Below, in pieces: positions 1 through 7,850 of a stretch of DNA of 54,819 nt. Numbering within the stretch: position 1 is the stretch's first letter; each line of letters begins with the position of its first letter. Both the position numbers and the translations under genes were made by a program. The notes under the pieces are model-generated. The model had not been told where the DNA came from. It ran no database searches and saw nothing but the letters and a program-made list of their open reading frames with translations. Where the stretch lies: the NCBI GenBank assembly GCA_017387685.1, contig JAFOEU010000014.1:1-54819 (forward strand). The letters run 5' to 3'. The stretch is from Clostridia bacterium (GTDB lineage Bacteria > Bacillota > Clostridia > Oscillospirales > CAG-272).

Positions 1-1080
1 ATCCCAAGGTCTGCCCTGCCAGTCGATAGCGTTGCCGGGTGTGGGAGGATTGTTGTCGAGACCTTCCCACCAAACGGTATTGTTCTCGGTGTTGTGAACA
101 ACGTTGGTGAAGATGGTGTCACGCATACAGGTGTGAAGAGCGTTGGGGTTGGACTTCTCGTTGGTACCGGGAGCAACGCCGAAGAAGCCATTCTCGGGGT
201 TAACAGCATAAAGCTTGCCGTCTTCCTTGTTAACACGGAGCCAAGCGATATCGTCGCCTACGCACCATACCTTGTAGCCCTTCTCGCGGTAGATTGCGGG
301 AGGAATGAGCATTGCGAGGTTGGTCTTACCGCAAGCGGAGGGGAATGCAGCGGTGATGTACTTGATGTCGCCGTTGGGATACTCAACGCCGAGGATGAGC
401 ATATGCTCAGCCATCCAGCCTTCCTTACGTCCGAGGTAGGAAGCAATACGGAGAGCGAAGCACTTCTTACCGAGAAGTACGTTTCCTCCGTAACCGGAGT
501 TAACGGACCAGATGGTGTTTTCCTCGGGGAAGTGAACGATGTATCTGTTCTCCTCATCGATGTCAGCTCTTGCGTGGAGACCCTTGATGTAGTCAGCGCT
601 GTCGCCGAGTGCCTCAAGAACGTTGGTGCCAACGCGGGTCATAATGAGCATATTGAGAACGACGTAGATAGAGTCGGTAAGTTCGATGCCGTACTTAGCA
701 AAGCTGGAGCCTACAACACCCATAGAGTAGGGAATAACGTACATGGTACGACCCTTCATGGAGCCGGTGTAAAGCTTGAAGAGCTTTTCCTTCATCTCGG
801 CGGGAGCCATCCAGTTGTTGATGTTACCTGCATCCTCTTTCTTCTCGGTGCAGATGTAGGTTCTGCCCTCAACACGTGCAACGTCGTTGATAGCGGTGCG
901 GTGGAGGTAGCAGTTGGGGAGGAGCTCCTGATTCAGCTTGATCATTTCGCCGGTGGAGCAAGCCTCTGCTCTGAGAGCCTCAGCCTGTTCCTCGGAGCCG
1001 TCGATCCATACGATCTTGTCGGGCTTGGTCATGGCTGCCATCTCGTCGATCCAATTAAGGACATACTTGTTGTTAGTCAT
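1..1080 (-). CDS. pckG: Phosphoenolpyruvate carboxykinase (GTP), 3' end outside the window
   Basis: Interconverts oxaloacetate + GTP and phosphoenolpyruvate + GDP + CO2 in the cytosol. The translation starts MTNNKYVLNWIDEMAAM and runs 360 codons to the window edge, about 60% of the usual ~600 residues. The GTP-class nucleotide loop FPSACGKTNLAML lies near residue 248; this motif separates the GTP enzyme from the ATP-type PckA common in bacteria. The ATG at 1080 is preceded by an AAGGAGA ribosome site and by a clear promoter (1144-1172). In fermentative gut Clostridia the enzyme usually runs in the carboxylating direction, linking PEP to C4 acids; that is inference here. The gene diverges from lexA. 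The long plus-strand frame over 94-1164 is its antisense shadow. Confidence 0.96.
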   Translation of the reverse strand, partial: MTNNKYVLNWIDEMAAMTKPDKIVWIDGSEEQAEALRAEACSTGEMIKLNQELLPNCYLHRTAINDVARVEGRTYICTEKKEDAGNINNWMAPAEMKEKLFKLYTGSMKGRTMYVIPYSMGVVGSSFAKYGIELTDSIYVVLNMLIMTRVGTNVLEALGDSADYIKGLHARADIDEENRYIVHFPEENTIWSVNSGYGGNVLLGKKCFALRIASYLGRKEGWMAEHMLILGVEYPNGDIKYITAAFPSACGKTNLAMLIPPAIYREKGYKVWCVGDDIAWLRVNKEDGKLYAVNPENGFFGVAPGTNEKSNPNALHTCMRDTIFTNVVHNTENNTVWWEGLDNNPPTPGNAIDWQGRPWD

Positions 1081-1143
1081 TCTTTTTTATTCTCCTTGAA
1101 TAAGATTTACAGTTTTAAAGATAACAGAGTTATCTACCATACT

Positions 1144-1172
1144 ATTTTACAATATTCCGATTAAAAATGCAA
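1144..1172 (-). promoter_or_regulatory. Sigma-A promoter of pckG
   Basis: On the minus strand, -35 TTGCAT (1172-1167), a 17-bp spacer and -10 TAAAAT (1149-1144). The predicted leader is about 57 nt. Seen by eye only. Confidence 0.6.
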
Positions 1173-1256
1173 TAGAGAGTTTTAAATGTTACATTTTTTT
1201 AACATATTGACTAAAACGGAGAGCAAAAGTTTATGCAATATGTATATCAAAAAACG

Positions 1257-1270
1257 AGAACAAATGTTTG
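1257..1270 (+). promoter_or_regulatory. LexA operator (SOS box)
   Basis: AGAACAAATGTTTG matches 13 of 14 positions of the Gram-positive LexA box CGAACRNRYGTTYG. It overlaps the -35 element of the lexA promoter, the expected place for autorepression. The operator consensus is established for Bacillus; its use here is inference supported by position. Confidence 0.8.
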
Positions 1271-1296
1271 CATTTTGTGAAAAAATTTGATATAAT
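1268..1296 (+). promoter_or_regulatory. Sigma-A promoter of the lexA-ABC exporter operon
   Basis: -35 TTGCAT (1268-1273), 17-bp spacer, -10 TATAAT (1291-1296). The -35 is inside the LexA box. The leader is about 60 nt and carries a 6-bp hairpin (GCCTAT/ATAGGC, 1315-1330) with no T-run, of unknown role. Confidence 0.75.
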
Positions 1297-1365
1297 ATAA
1301 TTGTAGTAATTTATGCCTATCAGAATAGGCAAAATATGGATTTTGTTTAAACGGAGAATATAGAA

Positions 1366-1962
1366 ATGAAAGAAATGACTCCAAGAGAACGCTCGGTTTT
1401 CGAGTATATAAAAAACAGCCTCAGCGAAAACGGATACGCACCGAGCGTCCGCGATATTCGCGATGCTCTCGGCTTCAAAAGCACCTCAACGGTTCATATG
1501 TACCTCACCCGACTTGCAGACAGAGGACTGATCTCCCGTGACGGCGGAAAGAGCCGCGCGATACATATGGATGCCGTCGGCGCATCAAATCAAGTTCCTC
1601 TCGTCGGACGGGTAACCGCCGGAAAGCCCATACTCGCGGAGGAGGACTTTGATGGATACATAAGCTTCTGTGCCTCATCCGTAGGCTGCCGCCCCGAAAA
1701 TCTATTCGCTCTTAACGTAAAAGGTGAAAGTATGATCGAAGCGGGTATCCTCGACGGTGACGTTGTTATCGTCGATAAACGAACCTATGCCGAAAACGGT
1801 GAAATAGTCGTCGCTCTTATCGGAGATGAAGCAACGGTAAAAACCTTCTATAAAGAGGACGGACATTACCGCCTGCAGCCCGAGAATAAGACAATGGAGC
1901 CGATCGTTGTAAATACTGTTGAGATACTTGGTAAGGTAGTTGCTTCACTCAGACTTTATTGA
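1366..1962 (+). CDS. lexA: LexA, SOS-response transcriptional repressor
   Basis: The repressor binds SOS boxes and is inactivated by RecA-stimulated self-cleavage. At 198 aa it has normal length. Residues 1-68 form the winged-helix DNA-binding domain (TPRERSVFEYI at 5-15, recognition region SVRDIRDALGFKSTSTV). The S24 protease domain follows. The cleavage site is Ala85-Gly86 in GRVTAGKP, with catalytic Ser122 (KGESM) and Lys159 (ATVKTF). It has its own SOS box upstream, so it should be autoregulated. Only 12 bp separate it from a large ABC-transporter permease, which starts with its own SD AAAGGAG, so the two genes and the following ATPase are probably one transcript. Confidence 0.97.
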   Translation: MKEMTPRERSVFEYIKNSLSENGYAPSVRDIRDALGFKSTSTVHMYLTRLADRGLISRDGGKSRAIHMDAVGASNQVPLVGRVTAGKPILAEEDFDGYISFCASSVGCRPENLFALNVKGESMIEAGILDGDVVIVDKRTYAENGEIVVALIGDEATVKTFYKEDGHYRLQPENKTMEPIVVNTVEILGKVVASLRLY

Positions 1963-1974
1963 AAGGAGTAATCC

Positions 1975-4284
1975 ATGGCTCACAGAAAAGACAAATACGT
2001 CGACCACGTATTGGTGCGTTATACACCTAAGCAAGCGTTCAAAGACGCGCTTGCAGCGATCGGACGTTTCTTTACGTATTCAAACCTCAAACACGGATTC
2101 CGAAGCGTTACGGGCGGATTCCGCGAATTTTTCGTATTCTTTTTTGCAATGCTTCTTGTTCAGCTCCTTTTCTGGTGCCCAATGCTCGCTATGCAGTCGA
2201 GAGAGGCAACGATTAAAAAAGAAGCATACGCCGCGGCAGACTATCACGTCAAGATAGAGGGAATGTCGAGCAGCGAGTGGAGCTTGTATTTTAATGATAC
2301 GTTCATCATCACCGATACCTTTGAGGAAAAGGACAGACTATACAAATCCTACGAAGCCAAAAAGTACGTAAACGGTTCGGGCAGAGAAATGTACGAGCTC
2401 AAGATACTTATGCGCGAGGACGGAATGGATCAATCCCGCTCGTTCCTGCTTCATTATCCGATAAAGGGCGAGGCGGTCGCTATCGAGTACAGCCCGCGCT
2501 GTACTTACCCTGACGAAGTGGCAAAGGTGAGCGCTACCTTCGTTCCTATCATTATTGCGATGGGCTTGCTCGGATCGCTGATACTGCTTGTGCTTTACAA
2601 TATCCGCATCAACCACTATAAATTCCGCTACGGAGTTTATATGTCCTTTGGCGCGGACTTCGAAAAGCTCTTCCAGACCGCAGCTTGGGAGCTATTTTCG
2701 ATTGCTCTGCTGACATTTATACCTTCATTGGTTTTAGGCTTGATAATTCAGATCGCCGTAACCGTTTCCCTCGGAGGAGCGATGGCGTTCTCGCCCGCCC
2801 TGATTCTTTGGGCGGTGCTGTGGCAGCTTTGTGTAATTCTCCTTGCGGTATTCCCGTCAGTCAGAATTCTGGCGACAAAAACTCCAACGTCACTTATTGT
2901 GGCGGGAGATAATTCGAATTATGTTTCTTCACCACGCACATCTTTCAGAATATTCCGCAAGAGCTTTCCGATGCATTACGAGCTCTACGGCTTCTGGCGT
3001 TTCAGAAGATATTACGCAACCTTGCTCGTATCTGCGATAGTCTTTTCATCTCTGTTTCTATGCGGCTTCTTCATCAACAGTATGGTCACCGCATCGGAAA
3101 ACACCAAGACCGCAGAATTCTCCTTGATCGCGAATTCCAATGAAGGTATTGATCCGCTTCTTATTGAAGAAATTGCCGATCTCGAAGGCGTTCAATATAT
3201 CTCTTGGGAGAATTCGATTGACGCAACTGCAATTAATGCATACATCGTTCTGAATAACAGGCAAAGATCCGGTATTTCATCAAAGACCGTTAAAACAAAC
3301 GGCGGCTACGCGGATAATAACTATAAATATTCCTTGATCGACGATACCCTTTATTCACAAGTCACGCGCGAAGGCGGATGGCAGATCGAGGGTGATCTCT
3401 CGAGAGTTATGAATGAACCAAACTGTATCGCCGTTTCCGAGTACATCAACAATTCAAGATCACTCAACTTCAAAGTGGGCGATACTGTAAAGCTTGCAGT
3501 TTTTGAAATGTCGCACGGCTCGATCTCGTATGAGGTTCCCGATAACAAGTACATCCTCAGCCAGCTTCTTTCAAAGGGAGAATTTCACTTTGTAACCGTC
3601 GAGGTAGCTGCCATCGTCGATACGGGTGACAACGATGACAGATATATGATCGCAATGAGCGGCGAGCTTTTTGATAGCGTTGTCCATAAGGAAATAAATG
3701 CGATGAAAGCGGATATATTTGTGTCCGAAGCTCTTTCACACGAGGAAACGGAGCTGCTATACGATAAAATTCGATCTTCAATCGCGATTTTTGACGCTAT
3801 TACTTTGGATAATTTAAGAAGCGGACTTGCTCATAAGACCGCGCAGAAGAGCAGTGCTACACCTGCGGTATTCATTTGCGCGTCGGTATTTCTCCTTATT
3901 GCTCCCGCTGTCTGGCTTTTCTCACAGTCGATGTTCGGTGCTAAGCGAAAGATCGAGAACGAAATGCTTTCGGCGTTTGGCGCAACCGATGCCGATCTCG
4001 GCAAGCTATATCTGTTCTCGGGCGGAGTGCTTACGGTGCCCGCGACCGTTGCGACCGTAGTTATCGGATGGGGCGTTACGGAATTCATTTATTGGCTGAT
4101 AAATGAATTTCTTACCTCACTCGGAATGGGCGCGGATTTCAGATACAGCTACAGCTTCTCAATTGTAGGACTTTTAGTCTGTATACTTGTTTCAGCCGCA
4201 AGCGCAATGATCGCAACGTATAAGCCTTTTGCTAAATGGAAAAAAGAACGCGACGCTCTCCTGCGAAAGCATCTCGGCGAATGA
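1975..4284 (+). CDS. FtsX/MacB-family ABC transporter permease
   Basis: A 769-aa membrane protein of the FtsX-like permease superfamily. Predicted membrane segments lie near residues 50-70, 188-212, 235-262, 268-292, 345-368, 628-650, 675-700 and 722-748. Extracellular domains sit at about 70-185 and 370-620. This is a duplicated 4-TM + ectodomain layout, as in LolC/E- or MacB-type mechanotransmission exporters, rather than a substrate-channel permease. It is followed after 13 bp by its ATPase. Substrate cannot be read from the sequence: lipoproteins, peptides, antimicrobials or a regulatory role in the envelope are all possible. The operon begins with lexA, so DNA damage would be expected to raise its expression. 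Confidence 0.85.
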   Translation: MAHRKDKYVDHVLVRYTPKQAFKDALAAIGRFFTYSNLKHGFRSVTGGFREFFVFFFAMLLVQLLFWCPMLAMQSREATIKKEAYAAADYHVKIEGMSSSEWSLYFNDTFIITDTFEEKDRLYKSYEAKKYVNGSGREMYELKILMREDGMDQSRSFLLHYPIKGEAVAIEYSPRCTYPDEVAKVSATFVPIIIAMGLLGSLILLVLYNIRINHYKFRYGVYMSFGADFEKLFQTAAWELFSIALLTFIPSLVLGLIIQIAVTVSLGGAMAFSPALILWAVLWQLCVILLAVFPSVRILATKTPTSLIVAGDNSNYVSSPRTSFRIFRKSFPMHYELYGFWRFRRYYATLLVSAIVFSSLFLCGFFINSMVTASENTKTAEFSLIANSNEGIDPLLIEEIADLEGVQYISWENSIDATAINAYIVLNNRQRSGISSKTVKTNGGYADNNYKYSLIDDTLYSQVTREGGWQIEGDLSRVMNEPNCIAVSEYINNSRSLNFKVGDTVKLAVFEMSHGSISYEVPDNKYILSQLLSKGEFHFVTVEVAAIVDTGDNDDRYMIAMSGELFDSVVHKEINAMKADIFVSEALSHEETELLYDKIRSSIAIFDAITLDNLRSGLAHKTAQKSSATPAVFICASVFLLIAPAVWLFSQSMFGAKRKIENEMLSAFGATDADLGKLYLFSGGVLTVPATVATVVIGWGVTEFIYWLINEFLTSLGMGADFRYSYSFSIVGLLVCILVSAASAMIATYKPFAKWKKERDALLRKHLGE

Positions 4285-4297
4285 ACGGAGGTTAATT

Positions 4298-4996
4298 ATG
4301 GAAGACAGAAAGATAATACTTAAAGCAGAAAACGTAATAAAACAGTACAAACAGTACGATACCACAGTAACCGCCGTCAACCGCGCGAACGTCGAGATTT
4401 ATGACGGTGAAATGGTTGCGATAATCGGTTCGTCCGGTTCGGGTAAGAGTACCTTCCTTCATATCTGCGCAGGACTCGACCGCCCAAATTCGGGTAAGAT
4501 ATACATAAGAGGCAATGATATCACGGCGATGACAGCTGACGAGCTCGGTGTTTTCCGCGGCAACTTTATGGGAATGGTTTTCCAAAATCATAACCTCATC
4601 CCGCAGTTTACCGCTCTTGAAAATATCCTCATTCCCACACTTATGTGCAATAAGCCCGACCACAGCTACGAGGAACATTTCAAGAAGCTTGTCGCTACCT
4701 TGAACATCCACGACAGACTCCACCACCTCCCAAGCGAGCTTTCGGGCGGTCAGCAACAGAGAGTATCGATAGCGCGTGCACTCATCAATCGCCCGCAGAT
4801 CGTCTTTGCTGACGAACCTACGGGCAACCTCGACCGCGCGAACGCCGACGAGGTGCTTGAACTCCTTATAAAAACCAAGGAGGAGCTCGGTCAGACTCTC
4901 CTTATCGTAACCCACGATATGAAGATCGCCGAGCGCGCCGACAGAATCCTCGTTATGGATAACGGAAATCTTACTCCCTATAAGAAAAAGCAATAA
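4298..4996 (+). CDS. ABC transporter ATP-binding protein (MacB/LolD type)
   Basis: 232-aa ATPase partner of the preceding permease. Walker A GSSGSGKST is at 44-52, the Q-loop is in MVFQNHNLIPQ, the signature LSGGQQQR is at about 148-155, and Walker B is in IVFADEPTGNL, followed by the switch His in VTHD. The FADEPTGNLD string is typical of the MacB/LolD/FtsE group that pairs with FtsX-like permeases. An open frame extends upstream to 4229 inside the permease, but the ATG at 4298 has the SD CGGAGG and gives the normal N-terminus MEDRKIILKAENV. The gene ends 2 bp before the convergent flippase gene and is followed at once by a terminator. Confidence 0.95.
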   Translation: MEDRKIILKAENVIKQYKQYDTTVTAVNRANVEIYDGEMVAIIGSSGSGKSTFLHICAGLDRPNSGKIYIRGNDITAMTADELGVFRGNFMGMVFQNHNLIPQFTALENILIPTLMCNKPDHSYEEHFKKLVATLNIHDRLHHLPSELSGGQQQRVSIARALINRPQIVFADEPTGNLDRANADEVLELLIKTKEELGQTLLIVTHDMKIAERADRILVMDNGNLTPYKKKQ

Positions 4997-4998
4997 TG

Positions 4999-6579
4999 CT
5001 ATGCAGTCCCGTCTTTGCGTCGGGACTGCTTTTTTATACCGAGCGATGAAGCAAGCCAACCGCGAAGCTCACGGTCGCATACTCCGAAAACGGTCAGCAA
5101 GGTAACGAATACAGCAATTATAATGATTCCGTGTATAGTGAGTGTCAAAGCGCTCGTATGTAAGTTTATAAGATTAAACAAAGCGGTGCAAATCCGCGAT
5201 GTGATTATAAGCAAAGCGGAGGGAAACACAAACCATTTTACGAGCCTGAACTCAAATCGGCACCGCTTGAGCAGACGCGCCGCAGAAAACGCAAAATTGA
5301 TTAGCTCGGCTATATACAGTACCGCAACGTAACCGAGTATGCCGAATCTCGGAACAAGCAATCGCACAAGAATAACCGAGAGAGATGCATCGGCAATATT
5401 TACGTTCATCGTGTAGACCTGCTCACCCATTCCCTTGAGAAGCGAATCCGTAACCGTGTCAAGGTACATCAAAGGCATAAGCGGCGCGAGAATATAGATG
5501 AACCGCCCCGCTTCGGAATTTGAATAAAGAACTTCGCCAAATTCCTTGGAGCAGACGGCAAGCACACCAACGCCGCAAAGCCCGAATATTACCGTAAGCC
5601 TCCACACGCGCGACGCAATGTATTCAATGTGTTTTTTCTCGCCCGCGGCAATTCCGCCCGATACCTCAGGTACAAGCAGTCCCGTGAACGAATGTATCAA
5701 TGCATAGGGAAATAGAACAACCGGCAGAACCATCCCCGAAAGTATGCCATAGCTTTCAAGTGCCGCCGTCGAGTCGAGTCCGAACTCGCGAAGCCCGAGA
5801 GGGATTAAAATGTGCTCAACCGTAGTTAATCCCGAACGTATATAAGCGCTGAAAGCGACGGGCAGAGCAATGGAAAAGATCTTTTTATTGAGATAAGGAT
5901 GAAGATTGAATTCGGAAGCGTTGCTGATTTCCTTTTTTCTTTCGATCAGATATAAAAGCGCGTAAAGGGCAAATGACAGGACTTCCGCTATCGTACCGCC
6001 GAGAGCTATTGCTACGCAAGCATATTCGACTCCGAGGGGCATAAGAGGAGTGAGCAGGAATGCGACTCCGAAAATTTTTATAGCTTGCTCCGCCATCTGA
6101 ACAGCCGCAGATTTCCATACGCGTCTGACCGCGGAAAAATATCCCGACAGAGCGGATGAGATCGAGATTGCGGGAAGCGAAAAAGCCATAATACCAAGCG
6201 GTTTCGCGGCGCGCATATCGTTAAGCCATAATGCAGATATCGGCCTTGCAAGAATTAAAAGCAAAAAAGCCGCCCCCGCGCCGAACGAGAGGGAATAGAC
6301 TATACATTTTCGCATAGCCGCTTTGATTTCGGATTGGTCACCGCCCGCTTCGGCGACGCATCTCGTAGCGGCAAGATTTATGCCCGATGTGGCAAAGGTC
6401 AACGCAAAACCCCACACGTTCGTCACGAGTGAGTAAAGTCCCATTACCTCCGCGCCTACTCGGTTTGAAATATACACGTTGTAGCCAACACCGACTGCGC
6501 GCATCAGAACAGCCGACAAGGTCAGCAAAAGCGAATTATAGATGAAGGTCTTGGCTCGGTTTTCTTTTACAATAGACAT
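4999..6579 (-). CDS. SpoVB/MurJ-like polysaccharide or lipid II flippase (MOP superfamily)
   Basis: 526-aa polytopic membrane protein with about 13-14 hydrophobic segments and the N-terminus typical of the SpoVB/MurJ/Wzx group (FIYNSLLLTLSAVLMRAVG, then ISNRVGAEVMGLYSL). Members flip lipid-linked wall precursors across the cytoplasmic membrane. In spore formers SpoVB acts in cortex synthesis, while MurJ or Amj serves growth. The 'GAEVMGLYSLV' region is closest to the SpoVB-like subfamily abundant in Clostridia, several copies of which usually exist per genome, so the exact role is open. The ATG at 6579 has the SD CGGAGGATAT. Stop TAG lies 2 bp from the convergent ATPase stop. Confidence 0.85.
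   Translation of the reverse strand: MSIVKENRAKTFIYNSLLLTLSAVLMRAVGVGYNVYISNRVGAEVMGLYSLVTNVWGFALTFATSGINLAATRCVAEAGGDQSEIKAAMRKCIVYSLSFGAGAAFLLLILARPISALWLNDMRAAKPLGIMAFSLPAISISSALSGYFSAVRRVWKSAAVQMAEQAIKIFGVAFLLTPLMPLGVEYACVAIALGGTIAEVLSFALYALLYLIERKKEISNASEFNLHPYLNKKIFSIALPVAFSAYIRSGLTTVEHILIPLGLREFGLDSTAALESYGILSGMVLPVVLFPYALIHSFTGLLVPEVSGGIAAGEKKHIEYIASRVWRLTVIFGLCGVGVLAVCSKEFGEVLYSNSEAGRFIYILAPLMPLMYLDTVTDSLLKGMGEQVYTMNVNIADASLSVILVRLLVPRFGILGYVAVLYIAELINFAFSAARLLKRCRFEFRLVKWFVFPSALLIITSRICTALFNLINLHTSALTLTIHGIIIIAVFVTLLTVFGVCDRELRGWLASSLGIKKQSRRKDGTA
5003..5035 (+). terminator. Intrinsic terminator of the lexA-ABC operon
   Basis: Stem GCAGTCCCG/CGGGACTGC (5003-5029) followed by six T's. 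It lies wholly inside the last codons of the convergent flippase gene, so the same bases code for that protein's C-terminus. Confidence 0.85.
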
Positions 6580-6651
6580 ATAAATATCCTCCGTACGCTA
6601 AATAATATTCGTCAGCTACGCGGCAAATGATAACAATTTTTGTGAAAACAC

Positions 6652-6680
6652 TTTACAAATGCGCTGAAAAATGATATAAT
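6652..6680 (+). promoter_or_regulatory. Sigma-A promoter of the cytidylate-kinase-like gene
   Basis: -35 TTTACA (6652-6657), 17-bp spacer, -10 TATAAT (6675-6680). The gene starts at 6713 with SD GAGGAGG. Confidence 0.75.
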
Positions 6681-6712
6681 GTATACAAGAATAAAGTGAG
6701 GAGGTCGGGTAT

Positions 6713-7345
6713 ATGGACAGCCAAAAGAAATTTGTAATAACGGTAGCAAGACAGTACGGTAGCGGAGGACGCGAGATCGGACTTCGACTCGGCGAGCTCC
6801 TCGGAGTCAAAGCCTACGATAAAGAGCTTATAACGATGGCGGCTCAAAAGTCGGGAATGTCAAGCGAGGTCCTCGACCACGTTGACGAAAAGGCAACAAG
6901 CAGTCTGCTTTATACCCTCGCTATGGGTTCGTCCTATTTCAACAGCGCGGCACAGAATATGAATATCCCGATCAACGATAAGCTTTTTATGACGCAGTCC
7001 GAGCTTATCCGTGAGATCGCGGAAGAAAACTCCTGCGTCTTTGTCGGACGTTGCGCCGACTACGTTCTCAGAAAAGCAGAGAATAAGATCAGCATATTTA
7101 TTTATGCTCCGCTTGATTATAAGATCAAGCGCATCATCGAACGCCACGAAGGCATCGACGAAAAAGCGGCGAAGGACCTTTCGCAGAAGACCGACAAGAG
7201 AAGAATCAATTATTATAACTATTATACCGGCAAAAAGTGGGGCTCCCCCGAGAACTATCAGATAATGATCGATAGCTCCATCCTCGGAGTCGAAGGCACC
7301 GCACAGGCACTCGCCGCGATTATTAAGGCGAAATACGGTATTTGA
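6713..7345 (+). CDS. Cytidylate kinase-like family protein
   Basis: 210-aa P-loop protein of the cytidylate kinase-like family, distinct from the true CMP kinase Cmk. The nucleotide loop is ARQYGSGGREIG at 12-23, followed by LGVKAYDKELI. A lid-like basic region (KRIIERHEG, SQKTDKRRINYY) lies near 140-170, and the C-terminal segment DSSILGVEGTAQAL is typical of the family. The usual fold would phosphorylate a nucleotide or related small molecule, but the substrate of this family is not established. Monocistronic: it has its own promoter and is followed by a strong terminator. Confidence 0.88.
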   Translation: MDSQKKFVITVARQYGSGGREIGLRLGELLGVKAYDKELITMAAQKSGMSSEVLDHVDEKATSSLLYTLAMGSSYFNSAAQNMNIPINDKLFMTQSELIREIAEENSCVFVGRCADYVLRKAENKISIFIYAPLDYKIKRIIERHEGIDEKAAKDLSQKTDKRRINYYNYYTGKKWGSPENYQIMIDSSILGVEGTAQALAAIIKAKYGI

Positions 7346-7354
7346 TACATCAGT

Positions 7355-7389
7355 GAGCGGCACAAAATTTTGTGCCGCTCAACTTTTTT
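7355..7389 (+). terminator. Intrinsic terminator after the cytidylate-kinase-like gene
   Basis: Perfect stem GAGCGGCACAAAA/TTTTGTGCCGCTC (7355-7380) followed by AAC and a six-T run. Confidence 0.9.
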
Positions 7390-7420
7390 GAAAAATATAA
7401 AACAAATTTCAAAAAAGGGG

Positions 7421-7449
7421 TTGATTTTTAATTTTATTTGTGATATAAT
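7421..7449 (+). promoter_or_regulatory. Sigma-A promoter of tRNA-Val
   Basis: -35 TTGATT (7421-7426), 17-bp spacer, -10 TATAAT (7444-7449), placing the start just before the tRNA 5' end at 7463. Confidence 0.75.
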
Positions 7450-7462
7450 ATTCAAGTCGCGT

Positions 7463-7539
7463 GGAGGCATAGCTCAGCTGGTTAGAGTACTTGCTTGACA
7501 TGCAAGGGGTCACTGGTTCGATTCCAGTTGTCTCCACCA
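7463..7539 (+). tRNA. tRNA-Val (anticodon GAC)
   Basis: A complete cloverleaf of 77 nt with encoded CCA. Acceptor GGAGGCA pairs with TGTCTCC (one G-T), the D-arm is GCTC...GAGT, the anticodon stem is CTTGC/GCAAG with loop TTGACAT (anticodon GAC, reading GUC/GUU), the variable loop is GGGTC, and the T-arm is ACTGG-TTCGATT-CCAGT. It has its own promoter and sits at the left end of a 165-bp tandem array that repeats its last ~20-27 nt. Confidence 0.96.
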
Positions 7540-7540
7540 T

Positions 7541-7576
7541 AAAGAAAGCGCACCGCAATAGCGGTGCGCTTTCTTT
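7541..7576 (+). terminator. Intrinsic terminator of tRNA-Val (repeat copy 1)
   Basis: AAAGAAAGCGCACCGC/GCGGTGCGCTTTCTTT stem immediately after the tRNA; the T-rich right arm supplies the U-tract. Confidence 0.85.
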
Positions 7577-7705
7577 ATGCTGTCGCCAAAGAACCGAACC
7601 ACTTGCTTTCGCAAAGCGAAAGCAAAAGATTCGCGCTAATGCAAATTAAATTATAGCACAAATTATGCGCGAATCGTTGGTTCAGATTCCAGTTGTCTCC
7701 ACCAT

Positions 7706-7741
7706 AAAGAAAGTGCACCGCAATAGCGGTGCGCTTTCTTT
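7706..7741 (+). terminator. Terminator-type hairpin in repeat copy 2
   Basis: Same hairpin as at 7541-7576 with one left-arm change (GTGCACCGC), which leaves a G-T-type imperfection. It follows the second copy of the tRNA 3' end. Confidence 0.8.
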
Positions 7742-7850
7742 ATGCTGTCGCCAAAGAATCGAACCACTTGCTTTCGCAAAGCGAAAGCAAAAGATTCGCG
7801 CTAATGCAAATTAAATTATAGCACCAATTATGCGCGAATCGTTGGTTCAG

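Larger units (their letters stand above)
7521..7850 (+). repeat. 165-bp tandem repeat, two nearly identical copies, starting inside the tRNA-Val 3' end
   Basis: Copy 1 is 7521-7685 and copy 2 is 7686-7850. I count three mismatches (7549/7714, 7594/7759, 7660/7825), about 98% identity. Each copy begins with the last 19 bases of the tRNA (from within the T-arm through CCA) plus the next T, then a terminator hairpin. After a short spacer comes a nested palindrome: an outer arm GAATC-GAACCA paired with TGGTTC-A-GATTC, an inner arm GATTCGCGC/GCGCGAATC, and a small hairpin GCTTTCGC/GCGAAAGC. The right outer arm is a T-arm-like sequence that leads directly into the next tRNA-3'-end copy. No protein-coding gene is seen. 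Confidence 0.95.

Noticed and set aside
94-1164. 356-codon plus-strand open frame
   Set aside because: It is antisense to pckG, whose translation is a clear enzyme; no SD and atypical amino-acid composition.
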